Assembly (NCBI GenBank): GCA_031373665.1
Contig: JANMMZ010000016.1
Span: 1-64,000, forward strand
Origin: M3007 sp031373665
Lineage (GTDB): Bacteria; Bacteroidota; Bacteroidia; Chitinophagales; Saprospiraceae
DNA: 64,000 nucleotides
Direction of reading: 5' to 3'
The translations under genes were made by a program, and so were the position numbers. Below are positions 63,793 through 64,000 of this stretch, piece by piece. Every line of letters begins with the position of its first letter. Positions within the stretch are counted from its first letter, which is position 1. The notes below the pieces were generated by a model. The model was not told the origin of the DNA, searched no databases, and saw only the letters and a list, made by a program, of their open reading frames with translations.

Positions 63793-64000
63793 ATGAAGCG
63801 AAATAATATTTTTTGGAGCGTTTTAGCACTGGCAGTGTTGTCTGCTGGTACTTGGGCATGCAAAAGTCTGGAAGAAAATCCAGACTTCGCGAGTCCAGAA
63901 ACTTTCTATAAAACCGAATCGGACATGGAAGCGGCCATAGCTGGGGCTTATGGGCCAATGAACAAGGTCGGCGACGACTGGTTCAATAATTTTTACAATC
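63793..64000 (+). CDS. SusD/RagB-family lipoprotein, N-terminal part
   Basis: The first 69 residues: lipoprotein signal (NIFWSVLALAVLSAGTWAC) and the SusD opening LEENPDFASPETFYKTESDM, then EAAIAGAYGPM, the standard start of SusD N-terminal domains. It runs out of the window. It lies 188 bp after susC, and would form the lid of the SusCD importer. Confidence 0.9.
   Translation, partial: MKRNNIFWSVLALAVLSAGTWACKSLEENPDFASPETFYKTESDMEAAIAGAYGPMNKVGDDWFNNFYN

Noticed and set aside
1..64000. CRISPR arrays, tRNA and rRNA genes
   Set aside because: No regularly spaced repeat-spacer units, no cloverleaf with a GGTTCGAATCC-type T-arm, and no rRNA core sequence was found on reading both strands.

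Overview
The window comes from a chromosome of a Bacteroidota bacterium, most likely of the Saprospiria (Lewinella/Haliscomenobacter-like). The evidence is the mix of type IX secretion (T9SS) cargo with type A and type B C-terminal sorting domains, SprB repeats, a PorP/SprF outer-membrane protein, a SusC/SusD pair, and promoters of the Bacteroidota form TTG-N19/20-TAnnTTTG. Shine-Dalgarno sequences are not evident. No rRNA, tRNA or CRISPR array was seen.

Layout. (1) 1-6.9 kb is an accessory, mosaic region. It holds an orphan nuclease-like protein behind an attC-like hairpin, a small outer-membrane barrel, a GC-rich T9SS protein lying between two ~180-bp direct repeats, an IS3-family left-end remnant, an ADP-ribosylglycohydrolase gene with its middle deleted, and a frame-broken secreted-protein fragment. 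Each ~180-bp repeat carries a promoter-like motif and a 36-codon ORF that differs mainly at synonymous positions between the copies. (2) 7-22 kb is core: gap, pgk, gyrA, a TPR protein, a PhoR/PhoB-type two-component pair, a membrane-anchored receiver-AraC regulator, pepT, a LysM protein, kdsB and a GT39 glycosyltransferase. (3) 22-34.4 kb is a second accessory region. A minus-strand operon makes four secreted proteins, including a 1869-residue T9SS protein with an N-terminal M23 peptidase-like domain. Next to it are an XRE regulator with an operator-like palindrome, a decayed copy of the first two operon genes, a 71-residue winged-helix protein, and three copies of an intergenic repeat centred on a conserved 25-bp palindrome. 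(4) 34.6-41.2 kb holds a Gfo/Idh/MocA oxidoreductase, an MbnH-like di-haem protein with an MbnP-like partner, a methyltransferase, a small membrane protein, a MerT-like/GDCCVxC fusion and a GNAT acetyltransferase. (5) 41.6-52.7 kb is a surface/T9SS cluster: PorP/SprF, two paralogous TPR-PD40-OmpA proteins and a 1473-residue SprB-like type B adhesin, closed by a strong terminator. (6) 52.8-58.2 kb is a tightly packed BadF-type sugar kinase-pfkA-smc unit. (7) 58.2-64 kb has an SGNH hydrolase with a 93-residue partner, a LacI regulator with a consensus operator, and a SusC/SusD locus that runs off the window.

How the genes work together. gap and pgk (and pfkA further on) serve glycolysis. The HK/RR pair faces the TPR gene and shares a 50-bp perfect palindrome with it as a bidirectional terminator. 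The PorP-OmpA-OmpA-SprB cluster probably secretes and anchors a cell-surface adhesin. LacI probably controls the SusCD glycan uptake system. The least explained signals are: the promoter/micro-ORF repeats and attC-like element in region 1; a three-copy hairpin family whose stem covaries while its loop stays fixed (about 19.1, 22.1 and 34.7 kb); and the repeat-palindrome-regulator module of region 3.
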